Assembly (NCBI GenBank): GCA_014338405.1
Contig: JTDE01002864.1
Span: 1 to 64,000 of the forward strand
DNA length: 64,000 bases
Source: Paragonimus skrjabini miyazakii
Lineage: Eukaryota; Platyhelminthes; Trematoda; Plagiorchiida; Troglotrematidae
Reading direction: 5' to 3'
Part shown: positions 58,531-64,000 of the stretch, piece by piece
Layout of the letters: each line of letters opens with the position of its first letter
Numbering within the stretch: the stretch's first letter is position 1
The notes under the pieces: generated by a model
The model's database searches: none
The model's input: the letters and a program-made list of their open reading frames with translations, nothing else
Told to the model about the DNA's origin: nothing
Translations under genes and position numbers: made by a program

Positions 58531-59622
58531 CTTAACTTAATCAGGCAAACTGACTGAGACATAATTACTGTGATTGCATGATCAGAGAACTAGTCTTCAA
58601 GAACAGGTGCAGAAACGAGTAAGTGCAATTTTGGCAATACATCAACTTACTGATAATCATGTGATCTTTCAAGACAGCTGTTATAGATGGTTCTTTGAGG
58701 AAGCTGCGTGACGGGTTACTTCATTGTTTTCCTCAAACAACTCGAGAAGTATTTTGAATAAGGCAGTTTGCTTCATCTAGTTTTCAGGCAAACATACTGT
58801 TCTTAAGCAGTCAACAAACTGGTCGTTAATAGTCATTTGTGAATATCTACACCTTCAGCGTGTTCGTACTGTTAAACCCATTACAACTCAAACACCAGTG
58901 GTTCCAGTACACCGACATAGTATATGTTTCTAGTCAAGTATCTCTCGAGAAAATAAGGGTCACTCATCAAGAAACTAGAGTGCTGAGCATGTCGGCTTCA
59001 GATGACAATAAAATCCACATGTTCACATGTTCAAAAGAAACCAGAACTAATGAAAGCTGAAAAGTTAAATATCTTTTTTTACACCCCTCTTTTCAAATGT
59101 ACAATACGGAAGTCAGTGTTTATAAAACAGATGCAAATCCCATTGTTATTACGTATTTTATGTGTGAAGTATTGTTGAATTGATAGATTTATGTTTGGGC
59201 GACTAAATCTATGTACTTATTCATCTACTGCTCACTACTAGTGTTGTACAGACACTTGATAATTTATGCAGACTGTTGAGTAATTAATATTGAGATACCA
59301 TCTAAAGAATCGATTATGGTCTCAATATGTTTGAACTACCACCGGGATAGTAGACGAAACGTTTTGCCTTAATATGCTTTCATATATACGGGAGATGTAC
59401 TTTTCAGGCAGTCTTAGGCGAAAATCGATCAGCTCAACTCACTGACAAAGTCTGTGAATTTTGTTGAAAACCAAAGAAACTTATCTGTCAGGAGCGAAAC
59501 GTTGTCAGTAAAACAACTTACCGATTGGTCCAGAGTTGTTCTGAAATTATCGATACTTAGTCAGTCTGCAACGTTCTCCATCTGGTTGCAAATTTGCTTT
59601 TCTTATTCCCAAAACATTCTAG
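58531..59622. other. End of the long intron
   Basis: No gene. It ends in CTTTTCTTATTCCCAAAACATTCTAG, the acceptor of exon F. Confidence 0.5.
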
Positions 59623-59913
59623 TAACCTTGGCTTCACAAATTCAACCTGAATGCAAACATTGCTATCAACTTGGAGGAGTTTGTTATGAGCTGAGTTCCA
59701 GTAAGAACTATCCATTTCAAATATACAAATGTATGTGTCCAGCGGTAACAAAACTTGGATTGGTTTCAGCACTACAGCAGTTTTCTCAACAAACTCCAAC
59801 AAATGGACAGTGCATTGGTGGGTTTTGTGCTGGTCTGTCAAACCGCGAAGTCAATGCATTCAAACTACGTGGTCACGCTGCACCTGAGAATGACATTTGC
59901 GGCAGTCAACTGA
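59623..59913 (+). CDS. Cysteine-rich modular membrane protein, exon F (module 5)
   Basis: A 291-base phase 1-1 exon, donor CAACTGA/GTGAGT. The module reads CKHC, YQLGGVCYEL, then a 15-residue spacer, the CMC pair and a longer tail with CIGGFC and a final Cys near NDIC. The start (Cys-x2-Cys-x6-Cys-Tyr) mirrors module 3 (CQRC, RGLKGLCY), so modules 3 and 5 form a subtype distinct from modules 1, 2 and 4. The extra cysteines suggest one more disulfide. The frame stays open beyond both splice sites (59454-59957), but the phases and the adjoining membrane exon favour splicing. Confidence 0.65.
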
Positions 59914-60476
59914 GTGAGTTCGTACATTACTGTTCAAAGGTGTTCCTGTTTCATTAGGTTAACGTGGAAAATAATTTTTAAATCCTGCGTTAAGTGGACT
60001 AACAAACAAAATGAACAAGCCGTTTTTATGCCAGTGTGTTGTATTCTTCAAAATGAGATATCAATCTCGCTGAGTGCCACAGACTTCTGAAGATGAGTGT
60101 GGATTGGCAAACCGTAAATAAAATACGATATATGCCTGCCAGTTCATTTGTGCTTAGTTTTTCAGCTAAAGCACGAAAAATATAATGTGAACAAAAACAG
60201 TAAGACTCCGATTATTTTAAGTGTTTTTGAAGTTATGCATATTTTGAAGTGGCATTCGTGTTACGTGTTATTAAATCGCATGTCGTGAGTCTCACTTATT
60301 TAATTGACTGAAGCAGATCATGTAAGGTTTAGCTTGAGTTGAACTAAAACAACCAGGTTGCACAACGTACTAAACACGCGATTCAATGTTTACCAATAAT
60401 AATTCCAAACGAGCTCAACGTCATTTCCTAATTGGTTGTGGGTCCCGGTCTCGTTCTTCCTATATTTCCTATAAAG

Positions 60477-60595
60477 TGTTCATACCAGTGGCCAGTATTA
60501 TGGTTTGGTTGTCCGCTCACATTGCAAGTCATTTGTTAGAAATTTTGACGAAGCTGGAACTAAAAACGTATCGGAAAGCACGAACAAAAAGCTGA
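60477..60595 (+). CDS. Cysteine-rich modular membrane protein, exon G (membrane helix, tail, stop)
   Basis: Terminal exon after a strong acceptor (CTCGTTCTTCCTATATTTCCTATAAAG). It starts in phase 1, as needed after exon F (split codon A/TG, Met). It encodes FIPVASIMVWLSAHIASHLL, a plausible single membrane helix, then a short basic tail (LELKTYRKARTKS) and TGA at 60593. This predicts a type I membrane protein with the cysteine modules outside. A variant polyadenylation signal AGTAAA lies near 60626, and the first AATAAA is at about 61513. The helix contains a His and a Trp, so membrane insertion is inferred, not proven. Confidence 0.6.
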
Positions 60596-63500
60596 AGAAT
60601 TCAGTGAATGATCTGAGCAGTGCTCAGTAAATACTTTTCTGTTTAAGCATATCCGAGCAAATAGTATGAAAAATGACCAATTTCCACTTTCTTTCACGTC
60701 ATGTACCCAATCCGCTGAACAACACAACTGCTGGCACAAACGTTATGTTGTTATTCCCTTTAACAGTGTTAGTCGGACACAAGAAATCCAACTAACATCT
60801 ATGCGGTTACAACATGCATGCATTAACTTGACTAGTCAAAATTGTCAACTGAGCTAAATCCATATCTTACTATTAAGTAATGTGACATATATGGTAAGTT
60901 AGAAGGTACCCAATTACAAAATATCTCGATTTCAGGTGAATTCGACCTGAGGACAGAAACAACATGCTCAGACGCGATAAGCGTTATAATAATTAGGTCA
61001 AGAAGTCACGTCCGGAGTTACTGACAGATTGTTCTGAAAGAAAAAATTATCAGCAAGCTTCGAAAATCTCGCGGCATAATTGTACAACACAACTAGACGA
61101 TTGTGAATGAAATTGAACATACCACAGACGGAATAATCAACAACCAGCTGGGAATTTCTCAAGTTGTAGGACTTAGAAATGCCTTTATGCATACCTGCTA
61201 AAATCGCATTCCTCTAAAGTTCACCTAGAAACATATCAGTAAAAGCGTAACTGACTGTGTATCCCTGCTAATTAGACTAAAACAAATAGCTTAAAATGAG
61301 CGGAATTGATGGTACTGCTTCGTCTCTATAGCCTCGATGAGACGCGTACTTTTCGTGCATACAACGGCTGACTGTCTGTTTACCCAAAGTGGACAAAATT
61401 TGGTATTGTTTGCTTATTTTTTCATTATTGTATACTTATTGGTAGAAAGACGCTCGAGCGACCGTTGGTTAATTCCACACATTCCTTCAGTTGTCCATTG
61501 TGTTGTTGCTTATTGAAATAAACACAACCCCATCGAAACTTAACTGCAGGTCTACAGAGAAAGCAATTCGGAAAACGGTTGCAGTGTAGAAGATGGAAGG
61601 ATCAATCACAATTTTTTCTTCGGGGGTATTGGTCGAAACAATACACACTGAAAGGTTTATGAGTTTAGCCACCCAATGAAGTTACAAACAGACCGCATGC
61701 AAATGGTGACTGGATCCGTGCATAGGTTTTAATCCGGTTAACTGAAAAGAAATGGTCATCTAATGACCCAAAACTACAAGAATCTATTGCGAGCAAATAG
61801 GTTTCGAAAATTATTTCACATGAATGACTAAATATTACGATAGGCTAACGTCTTTTAATACCTTGAGAAGAAGGTTGTTTGTTTCTGTTGGTCTACTCGA
61901 TCAACTAGTCTTAATCCTACACAGCATAACCGGTATCACCTTGAACGAATGACTCGCAGGACGAAAGAACTACAGGTGATATCACATCTCTGATTACAGC
62001 ATTTGAAGCCATGCGAGTGAATATAACAGGAACACAGTCTATTAGCTACTTAGAATCTGAAATGAAGTATTGGGGCAACAGTCCTTGAGAAGAAGGGAAA
62101 ACTTACGAATTTCGCAGTTAACACATTGATCATGCTGATTTTCATCTAGTCGTGTGTACAGTTCTTTGACCTTCATGTAAAGTATAGCAAAATCGAGCTT
62201 AAATTGTGTTAAAATCGACAAATCGAATCACCATTGCTCGTCAAGGACGAATGATAGCGAGAAGCTTTTAAGTGTACGTAAACGTGATGCTGATTTGGAT
62301 TAGTACACATGCTTACTGAGAGCCATTTTCACATTACCAGAGCGGTTTTTTTGCTCATTCTTCTGATCACTTACATCCTAAATCATTTATAATACATCGG
62401 TTTGTTCAAGTTCTTAGCTCACGATTGCTCTAGTCGGTTATTTCTAGGAGAATTGACAGAGAGTGACAGCCAATATTTCCTTATTCACTAGATACAGCAG
62501 CCGTTTCAAAATATAACAATAATATTTTAGGTCTTTCTATATCTTTTAACTTAGCATCCATCTTGATCTCATTTTTTTAAAAATTGATGATCAAGTTCGT
62601 TGAGAAAATGGATGTTCTGTATCCATCGTTCTCTGCCATTTAATTCTGTATCACCATGGGAACAGGACTGACGAAGCAATAAATAAACTATTCTTCTCGG
62701 AAACAAATCATTTGTACATTCTCCATTGTGAAGTGTAAACAAATGAAAGGGAATGATTTTCTTTATCACCAACAGCTTGTATCTTTCTATGTTCTTATAC
62801 TCTAAGCGCCACCGACATTTGATCAATAGACGGCATTAAAATAAAAACAAGATATGTGATAAGCTTTTGTTAGAAAACTTCCATACACTGAAAGTGGATT
62901 TCAGCAGTGAGTATCGGCATACTAGTTACGTCGTACGCGTGATTAAGCTCAGGTGTAAAAATGTAACATCTGCTAGTTGAACTGTTAGTGTTGTAGACCA
63001 ACAATATCAATGAATGATTATTTAAGAGAATGAAACAAGTGATTTATGTCGTAACATAACAGCTAGGGACGCATTTTATTTACATGTTCAAACACTGATA
63101 TAATAGCCTTTCGCAAAAATGTATCAGTACAAACTTCGTACGTTCAAAACGTTCTCTCGCGCCATCGTTCACCTAAGCTTATTCTGGTAAGTAGTCTAAT
63201 CACAGGTTCGGTCGTACAACTCACATATTGACTACTTCGATCGCCCAACCTCAACACACCGTCAACCTGGCAACGACAGTTTCAACACCAGGACCCATAA
63301 GACCGTAGCAAAGAATGATCCCTATTATCCTTTTTACGTCTTGGTCCACACAGAAGCCCACGGAACACTGCCGTAGCATTGCACAACCGATAATTCTTGG
63401 TCAGAAGCCCCGCATGTAAATTAGTTCAGTACATCTACAATGGTTAACAGAAAGTAAGCAGGCCTTTTGGAACTGTGTTACGCATTGGGCCGGCTCCTAT

Positions 63501-64000
63501 GTATTTGGTCTGAACTATTCATACAAACCCTAATAACGGGCTTTTGGGCTGAAGATTAGTTACTACCAGAATTTTGCATGAGTTGGTTTAAAAATGTTCG
63601 AAATGGAGAAATTTTTATGACCATATTATCCGGTAGAGGTAAAAATTGGCTGCTACATTAATTTTATCGGAATGACTGGGATTAAACGGCTCAGACCCAT
63701 CTTGTTAACCATCTTTCATTCACTGGAGATATAATTATGTGAAGAACTGAAAAGCCACCTCTGCGTGTATACAGTGTATGAACCTCTATATCTCATTCAT
63801 GAGTCCCGGGGACCAAGATTGTTACACATGGTTGTATGACACAGACGATAAGTTCAACATGTTTCTATGCTGTTCTTGTACGTAATTCGTCTCAGCTGCA
63901 GTACTTGGTTTTTCCAGACATGTACAAAATAAGGCGCACGCTCCCCAGTGTACCTTGGACCCATGAATAATAATTGAAGTATACTAGTACTGCACGAATT
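60596..64000. other. Downstream region, no supported gene
   Basis: Apart from the tRNA-like piece near 60.95 kb, nothing is recognised. AATAAA words occur near 61513, 62680 and 62838. A Met-start frame at 63119-63186 ends in TTCTG/GTAAGT and could be a first exon of a gene lying beyond the window, but it stands alone. Confidence 0.45.
60925..60990 (-). repeat. tRNA-like SINE fragment
   Basis: Minus strand GCATGTTGTTTCTGTC followed by a worn B box (AGGTCGAATTCACC, plus positions 60934-60947). The order and wording match the element at 18.6 kb, so both belong to one family. Confidence 0.4.

Noticed and set aside
63119..63186. Met-start frame of 22 codons ending in a GTAAGT donor
   Set aside because: No second exon lies inside the window and no family features are visible. 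It could be chance.

Overview
This window looks like AT-rich, intron-heavy nuclear DNA from a flatworm, most likely a digenean trematode. The case rests on three things. Penelope-like elements (PLEs) with GIY-YIG endonuclease ends are common. There are RTE-type and CR1/Jockey-type LINEs and a Ty3/gypsy remnant of the kind familiar from trematode genomes. The only convincing gene has very short exons separated by introns of up to about 20 kb. There is no rRNA, operon, CRISPR array or other bacterial feature. One assembly gap of 140 N lies at 16584-16723.

The main host gene runs on the + strand from about 13.4 to 60.6 kb. I assembled it by eye from seven exons (13447-13690, 17429-17557, 25220-25361, 33472-33545, 38707-38955, 59623-59913, 60477-60595). 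Each has AG before it and a good GT donor after it, except for the ends of the first and last. The intron phases agree at every junction (1, 1, 2, 1, 1, 1), and the joined length is a multiple of three, about 415 codons. It would encode five cysteine-rich EB/EGF-like modules with a constant Cys-x-Cys pair, then one membrane helix and a short basic tail. I infer a single-pass surface protein. Its introns hold most of the repeats listed here. The 5' end and signal peptide are uncertain.

The repeats include at least seven PLE pieces: 3.6-4.5 (minus), 8.4 (plus), 15.7-16.6 (minus), 20.2-21.0 (minus), 21.2-22.3 (minus), 32.9 (plus) and 48.9-50.2 kb (minus). Three of them share one architecture, in which a 5'-truncated minus-strand copy is flanked by long inverted copies of its own 3' end. 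In two of these, the 3' end carries a convincing hammerhead ribozyme (minus strand 3656-3703; plus strand 4463-4510 and 50163-50215). Other mobile DNA: RTE LINE 3' ends at 0.66-0.93 and 31.8-32.8 kb, a long degraded CR1/Jockey-type LINE at 54.2-56.6 kb (minus), a gypsy protease/RT piece at 42.3-42.9 kb (minus), several unnamed repeat families, and tRNA-like Pol III promoter pieces at 18.6, 30.7, 40.0 and 60.9 kb.

The 44-46 kb block holds unexplained coding-like sequence, including a possible small secreted-protein gene on the minus strand (44946-45813). The rest appears to be intronic or intergenic sequence with no gene I can support.
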